Notes: a model not told the origin generated them from the letters alone. Shown: positions 50,063 to 59,308, counted from the first letter of the stretch. The stretch: DNA of 64,000 bases from Desulfatiglans anilini DSM 4660 (GCF_000422285.1 NZ_AULM01000002.1:124001-188000); one strand, 5' to 3'. Numbers and translations are program-made.

Positions 50063-51076
50063 ATGGAAATGTTTGTTGAATCGGCCGTCATGGCCTTTTT
50101 GGACCGGCAGGGGGGCGGCGTTGATACGGATCGTTTCGTCTTGTTGAAAGGCGACGGTTCCGACCGCCGGTTCTGCCGCCTGAGGTCTCTGGCTGCAGGC
50201 GGGCGCGGGTGCGTCATTATGGTAAACCCGCCGGCGGATGAAGCGGCCCGGATCGAAAACCGAGCCTACGTCGAGATCGGGCGCCACCTCTATGCGCAAG
50301 GAGCCCCCGTGCCGGAGATCTTCGATTTCGATCTCGAGGCGGGGTGGGTTGCCCTGGAGGATTTGGGGGATGCCTCTTTGCACGGAATGGTCCTTGGCGG
50401 AGCTGCACCGCTGCCGCTGTACTGCGAGGTTGCGGAACGGCTTCTGGACATGCAGCTGAACGGTGCGAAAGGGTTTCAGACAGCATGGTGCTGTCAGACG
50501 CCTTATTATGATGCGCATGTGGCATCCTTTTACGAGGCGGAATACTTCGCGCGCGCGTTTCTTCAGGGATACCTCGGATTGAGCCTTGATCTCCCCGGCT
50601 TGAAGGGCGCCTTCGACCGGATCGCGTCGGGGGCCTTGCAGTCGGGCGACCGGTTTTTCCTGCACCGCGATTTCCAGTCCCGCAACATCATGTGGTCAGG
50701 GGATCGGCCGAGATTCATCGATTGGCAGGGGGGGCGGATCGGCCCCCTGGGGTACGATCTCGCTTCGCTCTTGATCGACCCTTATGCGGCCCTGTCAGAA
50801 GCGGTGCAGCTCGGCGTTTATGCGCACTATCTGAAGCGGCTCGATCACCTCCGCCCGGAAGCCGTTGCAGGGGTGGCCGCGGCCTATCCCTGGCTAGCCC
50901 TGCAGCGGAACCTGCAGATCTTGGGGGCTTTCGCCTTTCTCAGCAAGATCAAAGGCAAGCGTTTCTTCGAGGCCTATATCCCCGCTGCGCTGACATCCCT
51001 CCAGCAGCGGCTCGCCGCCCAGGACGACCCCTCCCTGCAGCCTTTGCAGGACTGCCTGAAAGAGATCACATTCTAA
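50063..51076 (+). CDS. amgK: Aminoglycoside-phosphotransferase-fold sugar kinase, probable AmgK
   Basis: 337 aa. An APH-fold kinase with catalytic LHRDFQSRNIMW (His201, Asp203) and the metal-binding FIDWQGG, as in N-acetylmuramate/GlcNAc 1-kinases. LLKGDGSDRRFCR at the N-terminus is the nucleotide loop typical of AmgK. It is coupled to murU (7-nt gap) and would phosphorylate MurNAc at C1 for MurU to make UDP-MurNAc, bypassing de novo synthesis and the fosfomycin target MurA. Confidence 0.78.
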   Translation: MEMFVESAVMAFLDRQGGGVDTDRFVLLKGDGSDRRFCRLRSLAAGGRGCVIMVNPPADEAARIENRAYVEIGRHLYAQGAPVPEIFDFDLEAGWVALEDLGDASLHGMVLGGAAPLPLYCEVAERLLDMQLNGAKGFQTAWCCQTPYYDAHVASFYEAEYFARAFLQGYLGLSLDLPGLKGAFDRIASGALQSGDRFFLHRDFQSRNIMWSGDRPRFIDWQGGRIGPLGYDLASLLIDPYAALSEAVQLGVYAHYLKRLDHLRPEAVAGVAAAYPWLALQRNLQILGAFAFLSKIKGKRFFEAYIPAALTSLQQRLAAQDDPSLQPLQDCLKEITF

Positions 51077-51780
51077 CCTCCCCTTTCGGAAGCGCTTTTT
51101 CACGGAACAGCGGCTGCAGGGGGGTGACCCAGGGGGCGAAACGGATCCGCTTCACGCTTATCGTTCATCGACCGAAGCGAATATCGTTATAAGGGTCTCC
51201 ACGGGTCGCTCGTCTGCAATCCATCAAAAATCCATTCGAGCGTTTCTTTCCCCAAGAATCGAAGCCTGGCAGCCGGGCATCCGTCGCACAATTCCCGCTG
51301 CCTTGCGCACAGTTTGCTATGCATTTGCCCGTCTGCCAGACCTTCTGCCGCACGTTCAGGGATGCCGCATGGCAGCCCGCGGGGCACCGGTTGTTTGCAG
51401 TCAAAAACGGCGTTATGTGACAGGGATCACTCCGGTTCTCGTTTTTTAGCAAATTTGTGTCCTGTTTGACCGCGTGATGGCTTCAAGTTTGCAAAACCCC
51501 CAGTTACTCGGCACCGGTGGCTCCCCGAGAAACATTCAGACATCGGACGGACCTGAAGGGGGCCATCCAAGGCATGCACACACCCGGGGTTGATGTCATG
51601 CATCCAAGCGTGCAGGGCGTGGCTTCGGAATTGGCGTGCGTATTCCGCCTATCTCCTGGGCGGCGTCGGTGTCTTGTGTATCGGTACTTTACGTGAAGAG
51701 TGGTGTAGTTCAAGATTTCAACGGCCTGAAGAAAAGGCCTGACACAGCGCTGGCAAAGGGCGGAAAAGGTTTCGGAGGCC
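51077..51780. other. 704-bp intergenic region before the T3SS cluster
   Basis: No gene is supported. Minus-strand frames at 51165-51452, 51187-51387 and 51504-51782 have no recognisable content. One of them contains a Cys pair (LCDGCPAARLRFLGKE) that looks protein-like but has no ribosome site. I see no clear sigma70 promoter for sctW; it probably uses another control signal. Confidence 0.45.
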
Positions 51781-52920
51781 ATGTTCGAACAAGTCGATGG
51801 GACTCATAGCATGCAAGGGGTGCCGGCGCGGGAGGCTGCCCCGGAGCCCCCGAGGTCCGTAGAGGGTTACCATGCGGGCCGTGTCGTCCAGGTTAAAGAT
51901 TTCCAGTCCCTGATTGCCGAGGCCGCAGAGGAGGTCTCGTTCGCTTTCAGCGAACGGGTCGAAAAGCGCCTCGCCGAGCGTAAATCGGTGCGGTTGGCAA
52001 GCGGCCAAACAGAACTCCTGCAAGGGGCGGAGGACTGCTTCGCAAGGCTGCCGGATTTCAAAAAGGGCAGGCTGCTTGAGGCATTCATGGCGCACTTCGG
52101 GTCGCTGCGGGATGTGAGTGCAGGGCAGATCCTTGCGGCTGTAAGGCTCTATTTCACGGATGTTTCCATTCAATACGCTGTGTTGCTGCATGCTCTGGAG
52201 TCGACCGCTGTGGCAGGAGAGTCATCGAGCGGTCTGCGCAACGCCTTGGACGGAGCGCTGGAAAACCTGGTGCGGCAGCAGGGACCGGCTGTCCGGGCCG
52301 GGCTGAACACGAGCATAACCGCCTTCGAGGTTTCGGGGCAGGGATTGGCCGGTGTACAGCGCCTGCGGGATTTTTATCGCAGCACGGTGCTCAGCTTCAC
52401 AGGTCTCGACTCGGCCTACCGCGAAGTGATGGAAGCCTATGGAGAAGAAGGTTTTCAGCGGGCTACGGATTTCCTCATCAAGGCAGCCGGTGCCGAGCTG
52501 ATGTCTCGGGGACCTTCGATAGATCGAGCAGAGCTCAGGTCGATCATTGACCAACTTTATTATCTCGAGGTCCTCGGGAATACGCAAAGGGCCTGCACAG
52601 TCCTGATGAAAAGGATGCAGACTCAATTCCATGAGCCGGCAGCCGGTTCGGGGCGGGCCTTGATGGGCAAATTGATGGGGTTGACGATGGATCCATTGGT
52701 CGGGAGCCAGGAGGTTTTGGCTATCCTGAATGACCTCGGGATTGGTGGCGCGGCAGCGAGGATCGATTTATTGAGGGAATTGCGTTACCTGGCCTGGGAG
52801 ATTCCCCTCAAGGCCTGCAAGGATATGCAAGGCCGGCAAGAATTATTAAAGGGACTGCAGCAGGCGCTTGATTCGGAGATTGCAAAGGAGCAGGCGCTTC
52901 AACTACGCCGCTGCCGATAA
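51781..52920 (+). CDS. sctW: T3SS gatekeeper SctW (YopN/TyeA or InvE family)
   Basis: 379 aa. The middle region is an HrpJ/InvE domain (FSERVEKRLAERKSVR, then the LRNALDGALENLVRQ helices), and the C-terminal 90 residues a TyeA-like domain (MGLTMDPLVGSQEVLAILNDLG split around LMGLTMD). The fused form is like InvE or MxiC rather than split YopN plus TyeA. It controls the switch from translocator to effector export. ATG 51781 has GGAGG very close (2 nt), so ATG 51811 is possible. It heads the sctW-X-Y-V order known from Yersinia. Confidence 0.82.
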   Translation: MFEQVDGTHSMQGVPAREAAPEPPRSVEGYHAGRVVQVKDFQSLIAEAAEEVSFAFSERVEKRLAERKSVRLASGQTELLQGAEDCFARLPDFKKGRLLEAFMAHFGSLRDVSAGQILAAVRLYFTDVSIQYAVLLHALESTAVAGESSSGLRNALDGALENLVRQQGPAVRAGLNTSITAFEVSGQGLAGVQRLRDFYRSTVLSFTGLDSAYREVMEAYGEEGFQRATDFLIKAAGAELMSRGPSIDRAELRSIIDQLYYLEVLGNTQRACTVLMKRMQTQFHEPAAGSGRALMGKLMGLTMDPLVGSQEVLAILNDLGIGGAAARIDLLRELRYLAWEIPLKACKDMQGRQELLKGLQQALDSEIAKEQALQLRRCR

Positions 52921-53058
52921 GGGGAGTCGACCGTCCTGTTGGAATGTCTACCCTGTGCAGGGACCTCGGTTTACGATGGCCTTTTCAGCCGGGCACGCAC
53001 AGGGAGCATAATTTCGTTTAAGTGACCACCAGGGTCATCGAGCAGGGGAGAGAAACGG

Positions 53059-53463
53059 ATGCCTCGAATTCCAGACCATTCAGATGTCGTTCAAAACGTC
53101 TTTCAGCAAAGGATCTACGGCGGGCCCATCGCCGGAAAGGTCCGCTTCGATCCGGCGGCTGCGCGGCCTGTTCCGAGTGAAGATCCGCCGCTCGGCCGCC
53201 TGGAAGGCATTTCCCCGGACCATTCGCTGGATTCCCGCCTCCTGACATCGATGAAACCCGTGACCCTGGAACCGGATATCTTGAGGTCGGAATGTTACCG
53301 CGAGGCGATTGCAGGCGCCGCCCGCGCCCTGCGGGAAATGTCCGTCAGGGAGCTTCGGCAGCTGTCCCGAAAAAGTGTACGCGAGGCGATAGCCGTGATG
53401 GAGGAGCATTTGATGCTCGACGAGTACCTTGTTGCCTGCCGGAACATCCTGCTGAAGGGGTGA
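53059..53463 (+). CDS. sctX: Candidate SctX (YscX-like) secreted protein
   Basis: 134 aa. The N-terminal half is Pro-rich and probably unstructured, and the C-terminal half (about 75-134) is helical (REAIAGAARALREMSVRELR), the layout of YscX. Motif-level proof is weak; the call rests on position between sctW and a TPR gene that precedes sctV, exactly as yscX-yscY-lcrD in Yersinia. YscX is an early substrate and binds YscV with YscY. ATG 53059 follows GGGAGAG. Confidence 0.6.
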   Translation: MPRIPDHSDVVQNVFQQRIYGGPIAGKVRFDPAAARPVPSEDPPLGRLEGISPDHSLDSRLLTSMKPVTLEPDILRSECYREAIAGAARALREMSVRELRQLSRKSVREAIAVMEEHLMLDEYLVACRNILLKG

Positions 53464-53481
53464 AACGCCCGGGATCGATCG

Positions 53482-53811
53482 ATGAATCCAAGAGAAAAAG
53501 AAGCATTGGCTGTGCTCGGTTATTTTTTTCTTTCCCATCGAAAGGCAGAAAAGGCCCGCACCCTTTTCAAAGCACTGGTGGCACTGTTTCCCGAGGAGGC
53601 TCGCTTCGCGGAGTCCCTGAGTTATGCGTATCTTATGACCGGCGAATATGAACGGTCCCTTGCAGCCGCAGAGGACTATCTCCTCCTGGAAAAGGAGCGA
53701 AAGCGCCAAGCCTTGGGCTACCTGCTGAAGACCTTGGCCTACCGCAGTCTCGGAGAGGAGGAAAATGCCTGCGAATGCCTGAATGCCTATCTGGTGTCCA
53801 TCCGGAAGTGA
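53482..53811 (+). CDS. sctY: Candidate SctY (YscY-like) TPR chaperone
   Basis: 109 aa of two to three tetratricopeptide-like helical pairs (YFFLSHRKAEKARTLFKALV, SLSYAYLMTGEYERSLAAAE). YscY is a 114-aa TPR chaperone of YscX, and this gene starts 18 nt after the YscX candidate and lies before sctV. The end of the gene runs into a repeat-like sequence (GTCCATCCGGAAGTGAT). Confidence 0.65.
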   Translation: MNPREKEALAVLGYFFLSHRKAEKARTLFKALVALFPEEARFAESLSYAYLMTGEYERSLAAAEDYLLLEKERKRQALGYLLKTLAYRSLGEEENACECLNAYLVSIRK

Positions 53812-54047
53812 TCATCCGGCATGTCCCGGCTCTTATTCGGAAATCAGGATTGCTTTGTGAATTCCAGTGAAATCCGTTGGTTGCGATGAAGGTGAACTGC
53901 AGGCCTTTGCCCAATCAAACGTCCAGACGGCGGCAGTGACCGGGCGAGCCCGGACTCGCTGCGAAGGGGCGGGACTGAGCGGGTGAAACCTGGGATGAAA
54001 CCGGCCATCACCAGGTGGGAACCGCCTGTTGAGGAGAAGCTCCGAAC

Positions 54048-56144
54048 ATGCACGTGAAACTGAATAGCCTCCAACACATTCTTGTAAAGGCATCGCGGTA
54101 CAACGATATCGTCCTCGCGACCCTCGTGGTGGCGATTATCGCACTGATGATCCTTCCCATGCCGACCCCTTTGCTCGATGGTCTGATCGCCGCGAATCTC
54201 GGTCTGGCGGTGACCCTGATCATGGTCGCCATGTACATCCCCTCGGCACTTTCCCTGTCCACCTTTCCGAGTATACTTCTGTTTACGACCCTTTTCAGAC
54301 TTTCCCTCAACATCACATCCACCCGCTTGATCCTCCTGAACGCCGATGCCGGTGAGATCATTTCTACATTCGGGAATTTTGTCGTGGCCGGAAATTTTGT
54401 CGTCGGAGGGGCCATTTTTCTGATTATCACCATTGTCCAGTTTCTGGTTATCGCCAAAGGGTCGGAAAGGGTCGCTGAGGTCTCGGCCCGTTTCACGCTC
54501 GACGCTATGCCGGGCAAGCAGATGAGCATCGATGCGGATCTGCGGGCCGGCGTCATCGATATGGTCGATGCCAGGCGAAGACGGCGAGGCGTGGAGAGGG
54601 AGAGTCAGCTGTATGGCGCCATGGACGGCGCCATGAAATTTGTCAAGGGGGATGCCATCGCCGGCATCATCATCATTGTGGTGAACATCCTGGGAGGGAT
54701 GGCGATCGGTGTTCTGCAAAAGGGGATGGACCTCGGGAGGGCGATGCAGACCTACTCGATCCTTACGATCGGGGACGGGTTGGTCAGTCAGATTCCAGCC
54801 CTCTTTATTTCCGTTACGGCCGGGATCATTGTGACGCGTGTTTCTTCGGAAAAATCGGATAGCCTCGGAGGCGAGATCGGGACCCAGTTTCTGGGACAGC
54901 CGAAGGCCTTGCTGCTAGGGGGAGTGCTGCTTTGCTGCTTTGCCCTGGTCCCCGGTTTTCCCAAGTGGCAGTTCATTGCGCTCGGCCTGTTGATCGGCCT
55001 CGTGGGGTTTGTTTTTGGACGTGTTCCATCCGGACCGCTTCAGGAGGCGGAGTTCGAAGATGACGGAATCTCAGACGCAGAAGATGAGATTGAGGAACGT
55101 ACCGACAGGGTAGCGGCGTTTTCTCTTACAGCCCCCCTTTCGGTTGCGGTGGCCTCTTCACTGAGGACGGTGATTCAGCCTCAAGCGCTGCAAGGCAATC
55201 TGAAAGAGGTTCGCAGAGCCCTTTACCTCGACCTTGGTGTCCCTTTTCCCGATATCGCCCTTCGATTCAGCCATACGATCGAAAAGGACCGTTACGTGGT
55301 TCTCCTGCAAGAGATCCCTGTTTCAGAGGGGCTGCTGCTTTGGGACAGACTTCTGGTAAGGGAGACGGAGGAGCATCTTCGGGTTTTGGGGATCGCTTGT
55401 GAGGCAGGCAAGACCTTCCTGCCGGGTATGCCCCATATATGGGTCGAGGAGCGTTTTCGTGCTCGGCTTGACCAGGCGGGGGTGGCCTGGATGGACCCGG
55501 TCGGGGTGCTGACTTATCACGTGATGCTGGTGCTCAAGCGATATGCCTCCGAATTCATCGGCCTCCAGGAGACGCGTTATTTAATGGAGCGGATGGAGGA
55601 GCGATTTCCGGAGTTGGTTCGGGAAAGCCAGCGCATTCTGCCCCTGCCGAAAATCACAGAGGTCCTGCAGCGTCTTGTTCAGGAAGGCCTATCCATCCGC
55701 AATCTGCGGAGTATCCTTCAAAGCTTGATTGAATGGGGGCAAAAGGAAAAAGATGTGATCCTCCTGACGGAGTATGTCCGGATGAGTCTGAACCGCTATA
55801 TCAGCTACAAATACAGCATGGGGCAGAATCTCTTAGCGGTTTACCTCTTTGATGCAGACACCGAAGAAACGATACGCAAAGCCATTCGGCAGACATCGGG
55901 AGGCAGTTACCTGGCCCTTGACCCACGCGCTGCAAGAGCGCTTGTCGATGCAATCAAGGCGGAGGTAGGAGATATCAGCAGGAGGGCTCAGAAACCCGTT
56001 CTTTTGGTTTCCATGGATATCAGACGTTATGTCAAGAAAATGGTGGAACTGGATCTGCCGGATCTGCCCGTGCTCTCACATCAGGAGTTGACCCAGGAGA
56101 TCATCGTCCAGCCTTTGGGTCGCATTGCCCTTCCTGCTCACTGA
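54048..56144 (+). CDS. sctV: T3SS export gate protein SctV
   Basis: 698 aa, the LcrD/FlhA family. Seven to eight membrane helices in residues 15-330, with family motifs FPSILLFTTLFRLSLN, the proton-path region DAMPGKQMSIDADLRAG (about 160) and GDGLVSQIPAL, followed by a large cytoplasmic domain (about 350-698) that forms the nonameric ring of the export gate. Being non-flagellar is shown by the neighbours (sctW and translocators), not by this gene alone. ATG 54048 follows GAGGAG. The 236-bp gap before it holds a repeat-like GC-rich stretch. Confidence 0.93.
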   Translation: MHVKLNSLQHILVKASRYNDIVLATLVVAIIALMILPMPTPLLDGLIAANLGLAVTLIMVAMYIPSALSLSTFPSILLFTTLFRLSLNITSTRLILLNADAGEIISTFGNFVVAGNFVVGGAIFLIITIVQFLVIAKGSERVAEVSARFTLDAMPGKQMSIDADLRAGVIDMVDARRRRRGVERESQLYGAMDGAMKFVKGDAIAGIIIIVVNILGGMAIGVLQKGMDLGRAMQTYSILTIGDGLVSQIPALFISVTAGIIVTRVSSEKSDSLGGEIGTQFLGQPKALLLGGVLLCCFALVPGFPKWQFIALGLLIGLVGFVFGRVPSGPLQEAEFEDDGISDAEDEIEERTDRVAAFSLTAPLSVAVASSLRTVIQPQALQGNLKEVRRALYLDLGVPFPDIALRFSHTIEKDRYVVLLQEIPVSEGLLLWDRLLVRETEEHLRVLGIACEAGKTFLPGMPHIWVEERFRARLDQAGVAWMDPVGVLTYHVMLVLKRYASEFIGLQETRYLMERMEERFPELVRESQRILPLPKITEVLQRLVQEGLSIRNLRSILQSLIEWGQKEKDVILLTEYVRMSLNRYISYKYSMGQNLLAVYLFDADTEETIRKAIRQTSGGSYLALDPRAARALVDAIKAEVGDISRRAQKPVLLVSMDIRRYVKKMVELDLPDLPVLSHQELTQEIIVQPLGRIALPAH

Positions 56145-56214
56145 GTCCGGGATCCGAGGGTGAACCGCTGCGGATCGGGCAGGAGGTGCATGCGACCAAG
56201 GTATGTAAGGCATG

Positions 56215-57489
56215 TCAACCACTGACCGCCAGGTTGCCTCGAAGTCCCTGGAGCCATTTTTGGATATCGGACGTGTACATCTGCACCAGGGTCTGTTTGT
56301 CGTTGTTGTGCTGATTGAGCAGAATCGTGTCCTCCTCGTTCTGCATGTTGAATTCATTGATTTTGCCCTCGATGCTCAGTTTGAACCCTTCCAGCCTCCC
56401 TTCCCACCAGTTTACCGTGTTCACGGAATCGTCCCAGACCTCCATTTCACCGTTTTTCAGGGCCTGGGACAAACCGAGTTCTCCAAGCCAATCATGGAAA
56501 TTAAGGGTCACTTCTTCGCCTTGACTGTTCAGGCCCGTTACCCATCCCTCTTCGCCAAGACATGTTCGCCTGCCTTTCATATCCGGATCTATGGCGCGCA
56601 GCATTTCCATGTATTCGTTCAGCACACGAATATGATCGTTTGTCATGCGGACCTTATCGTAATACTGCATGAATGCTTCGTTGGCTTCCTGAATCGCGTC
56701 CATGCGGAAGAGCAGGAGCATTTCAAGGAGGCTCACCATTCGGCCGTTGTAGACATACCGATCGTCGGGTACGAACGTGCCGTCGGCAAGGTACATGCGC
56801 CCCTCGACATCGCGTTTGCCGGCGGTTGGGGGTACGGAGTTGGGGAGGGTGCATTTATACGTTCCATCGGAGAGGGCCAGGCCATCGGGAATCGACGCCA
56901 ATTCGACTCCTTCTCCGTGATAGACGAACTTGCCGTTGTCGAGAATCGCCCCGTCAGGGATTTCCCAAAGATGCATCAGGCATGGCTGTCCCGCCTTATC
57001 CGCCCAAACACAGGTTCCATTGTAAAAGACCGCGCCTTTCGGAAGTTCATCGAGGCAATATTCCCCCCCTTTGTAAAAATATTTTCCGTTTGACAGAAGA
57101 CAGCCGTCCGGTGGGTTCTGCGTCAAGGTGTTGCCCCATTTGTACCAGTGGCCCTCGTACCCGTAGCCTTCTACAATCTGGCCTTGGGGAAGCGGCCCCA
57201 GTCCGAGATATCCGTCCCCCCATTTGAATGCCAGTCCCTGAATGTAGCGATTGAGGGCATATCCGTCAGGGAAAAACGACCGGTCTTTTTCTTCGCCTCG
57301 ATACACGTACAGGCCATTGGAAAGGCCCAGGCCGTCGGGCAGTTTGTCGATGGTCAGGCGCATGCCGTTATACCAGTAGGTCCCGTCTCCGAAGGCATAG
57401 CCGGGGGGATAAACGACAGGTTTGCCCTCAACGGCACAGTGCATTTGGACCCGGTAAGGATCAGCCAGGGTGCAGAGATTGATTCCCAT
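56215..57489 (-). CDS. Candidate T3SS tip/translocator with N-terminal PDG-repeat domain
   Basis: 424 aa. Residues about 25-250 are seven or eight imperfect repeats of 22-28 residues built on LPDG-xxLSNGxYxYxG (for example PDGLGLSNGLYVYRG, PDGCLLSNGKYFYKG, PDGAILDNGKFVYHG), probably beta hairpins in the style of MORN repeats. Residues about 255-305 and 360-424 are helical; the tail (NEEDTILLNQHNNDKQTLVQ) resembles the C-terminal helix of needle-tip and filament proteins such as LcrV, IpaD or EspA. It is the last gene of the translocator operon, overlapping its SycD-like chaperone, where lcrV-type genes occur. A repeat-bearing effector is the alternative. No ordinary tip gene is seen. Confidence 0.55.
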   Translation of the reverse strand: MGINLCTLADPYRVQMHCAVEGKPVVYPPGYAFGDGTYWYNGMRLTIDKLPDGLGLSNGLYVYRGEEKDRSFFPDGYALNRYIQGLAFKWGDGYLGLGPLPQGQIVEGYGYEGHWYKWGNTLTQNPPDGCLLSNGKYFYKGGEYCLDELPKGAVFYNGTCVWADKAGQPCLMHLWEIPDGAILDNGKFVYHGEGVELASIPDGLALSDGTYKCTLPNSVPPTAGKRDVEGRMYLADGTFVPDDRYVYNGRMVSLLEMLLLFRMDAIQEANEAFMQYYDKVRMTNDHIRVLNEYMEMLRAIDPDMKGRRTCLGEEGWVTGLNSQGEEVTLNFHDWLGELGLSQALKNGEMEVWDDSVNTVNWWEGRLEGFKLSIEGKINEFNMQNEEDTILLNQHNNDKQTLVQMYTSDIQKWLQGLRGNLAVSG

Positions 57490-58108
57490 TGCTTTGTCCT
57501 CCTGTTGGTTTATCGGAGTCGAGGGTCTGCAGGATCAGAGCGGCCCGTTGCTTCAGAAGACCGTTCTTGTCGTTTCGAGCCAAGTCGGCGGCTGTCCGGA
57601 TGCTTTCCCGGGCGGCATCTCGATCGCCCAGTTCCAGGAGGCACAGGCCCAGGTGCAGATGGGCATCCGGTTTCCCGGGTTCCGCATGAGTGGCGAACAA
57701 AAACGCGGCTGTAGCCAATCCTGGATGTCCGGCCATTTGGTTGCAGGAAGCGAGGCCGAACCAGTATTTATAAACATGGGGGCTCATGAGGACGAGCAGC
57801 GCGAAGATCTTTTGTGCGTCGGGATACCTTGCTTGGGCATAAAGGCTGTAGGCCAAAGCGTAAATGGTTTCGAGGACGCTTTCCTCGATGCTGTTGTCCG
57901 AGCGGGCCGTGCCTTCCGGCTTTGATCCGGGGTAAGCGCTGTGCACCGCGGCGTTTTGGGCTTTAACTGCGATGGGTTCTCCGCTCTGATGGAGTGGCTG
58001 TTCGCATACGTCACCGGATGTATTCCGTTTAACCGGTTCGACTCCGCCGCGTAAGTGTGCGGTCTCCGCCAGCCGTCCTTGGATGCCCCGGAACTCTGCC
58101 TGACTCAT
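57461..58108 (-). CDS. sycD: SycD/LcrH-type class II T3SS chaperone
   Basis: 215 aa. Residues about 80-190 are three TPRs in SycD order (ESVLETIYALAYSLYAQARY, then HVYKYWFGLASC and PDAHLHLGLCLLELGD). The first 75 residues are an extra, probably disordered tail not found in SycD (about 165 aa). ATG 58108 overlaps the upstream stop as ATGA. Class II chaperones hold the two translocators before export; SctE and SctB lie upstream in the same operon. Its 3' end overlaps the tip candidate. Confidence 0.8.
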   Translation of the reverse strand: MSQAEFRGIQGRLAETAHLRGGVEPVKRNTSGDVCEQPLHQSGEPIAVKAQNAAVHSAYPGSKPEGTARSDNSIEESVLETIYALAYSLYAQARYPDAQKIFALLVLMSPHVYKYWFGLASCNQMAGHPGLATAAFLFATHAEPGKPDAHLHLGLCLLELGDRDAARESIRTAADLARNDKNGLLKQRAALILQTLDSDKPTGGQSNGNQSLHPG

Positions 58109-58395
58109 ATCCTTGTGCCCCGAAAAAATCCGCCCCGCAGCTCCCATCCGGACTGGGGATACGCAGTGCCGTTTTCGCCAGTTGATGATTCAACGGGAGG
58201 GGCGAATCCATAAAGGGTCAGCTCTTTCAAAGCGCTTTCCGGCAGATCCTTCCACGGGATGTCCGGGTCCAGGCTGAGGACCGTCTTGATTGCCCGCTTC
58301 CTGATTTCACAGAAGCGGCGATCGATTTTGTCCCGCTCCCGCATGATCCGCTCCAATGCGGCTGTTCGGTCTCTATAAAAGGGATGGAGCGTCAT
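58105..58395 (-). CDS. Unknown small protein in the translocator operon
   Basis: 96 aa, not recognised. A basic helical N-terminal half (RTAALERIMRERDKIDRR) is followed by a short acidic segment (SLDPDIPWKDLPESALKEL) and a Gly/Ser-rich tail. ATG 58395 has GAAGG at a good distance; TTG 58407 is the longer choice. It overlaps the chaperone start by 4 nt, so it is translated with it and likely belongs to the same task. It may be a small chaperone or needle-assembly factor. Confidence 0.6.
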   Translation of the reverse strand: MTLHPFYRDRTAALERIMRERDKIDRRFCEIRKRAIKTVLSLDPDIPWKDLPESALKELTLYGFAPPVESSTGENGTAYPQSGWELRGGFFRGTRI

Positions 58396-58480
58396 AACGG
58401 CCTTCAAGAAAAAAAGTTGTCAAAATCGGCTGACCGTCATCTTGGACGGTCTGTCAGATTGAAGCTCAATCATCTTAGCC

Positions 58481-59245
58481 CTAATTGGTTTGTCGCTTGG
58501 AATCCAGTACATCAGCGTTATAAGGCTGTATCGGATCTTCGCTGAAGGGAGTAAGCGTCTTTCGTTCATGATCATCTGGTGGAAGGCCGGTTTGATGTGA
58601 GTGATCGAAGTCCTCCAAATCTCCAAAGAAACTCGGTTCCTCATCTATCTCGTTGGAACGGTCCACCTCCCCATCCGGGCCATCAGCCCCGTGAGCCTGG
58701 GTGGGAACGCTTTCGCTCCTTGGGTGGCCGGTCTCCCGTAACGAATCGATATCCTCCAAATCCTCAGACAAATCCAATTCATCACCCGTTTGTGAGAGGT
58801 TGGGCGTCTCCGAGAAATCGACCTCGTTCCACCTGTTGTCCGCAATAGGTTCTCTATAACGCGGGTGGTTCAGAGCGCCCCAATCTTGCCCGCCAGGGTA
58901 GGCATCGTTCGGCTGCAAGGGACAGAAAGCGGGCAAAGAGGTTAGGTTCAGGAGGAAGGAGGCCGAGGCGTATTCGGAATGAATCCCAACGTTTCGCCAC
59001 TTCCATGTATCATCGGAAGGCTTGCTTTTGTAGCCTCGATCCGGATTTACGGGAAGTCCCGTGTGATCCAAGAGCACTCTGAACAGGACACCTTTCCAGG
59101 CGGGAAGCTCTTTGTGGGATAGCCTGCGAACGTCGTAATTCTTCCACTTGGAACCCATCCGGTCTGTGGAATCGGCCGGTTCTTTCAAACAATTTTCCTG
59201 GCTTTTGATTTGCGAATTCCCGGTGTTGTCGATCGGTGACGTCAT
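58481..59245 (-). CDS. Unknown protein in the translocator operon, possible substrate
   Basis: 254 aa, not recognised. The first 35 residues are polar, as in T3SS substrates; a Trp-rich block (AWKGVLFRVLLDHTG, TWKWRNVGIHSEY) follows, and the last 110 residues are strongly acidic with repeats of DLSEDLEDIDS and FGDLEDFDHSHQTGL. A ribosome site (GGGGTAAGGG) precedes ATG 59245. It sits between sctB and the small chaperone-linked gene and may be secreted; no motif proves it. Confidence 0.6.
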   Translation of the reverse strand: MTSPIDNTGNSQIKSQENCLKEPADSTDRMGSKWKNYDVRRLSHKELPAWKGVLFRVLLDHTGLPVNPDRGYKSKPSDDTWKWRNVGIHSEYASASFLLNLTSLPAFCPLQPNDAYPGGQDWGALNHPRYREPIADNRWNEVDFSETPNLSQTGDELDLSEDLEDIDSLRETGHPRSESVPTQAHGADGPDGEVDRSNEIDEEPSFFGDLEDFDHSHQTGLPPDDHERKTLTPFSEDPIQPYNADVLDSKRQTN

Positions 59246-59308
59246 AATCCCTTACCCCCTTTGAGTCATGGCCGGCTCTCTCCGCTATTCATTCGGAGGC
59301 GGCCTGCT

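Noticed and set aside
51165-51452. Small Cys-containing genes in the gap before sctW
   Set aside because: No ribosome site and no homology; two overlapping frames look equally plausible.
54048-56144. Flagellar export gene flhA
   Set aside because: Neighbours are gatekeeper and translocator genes; no flagellar gene is in the window.
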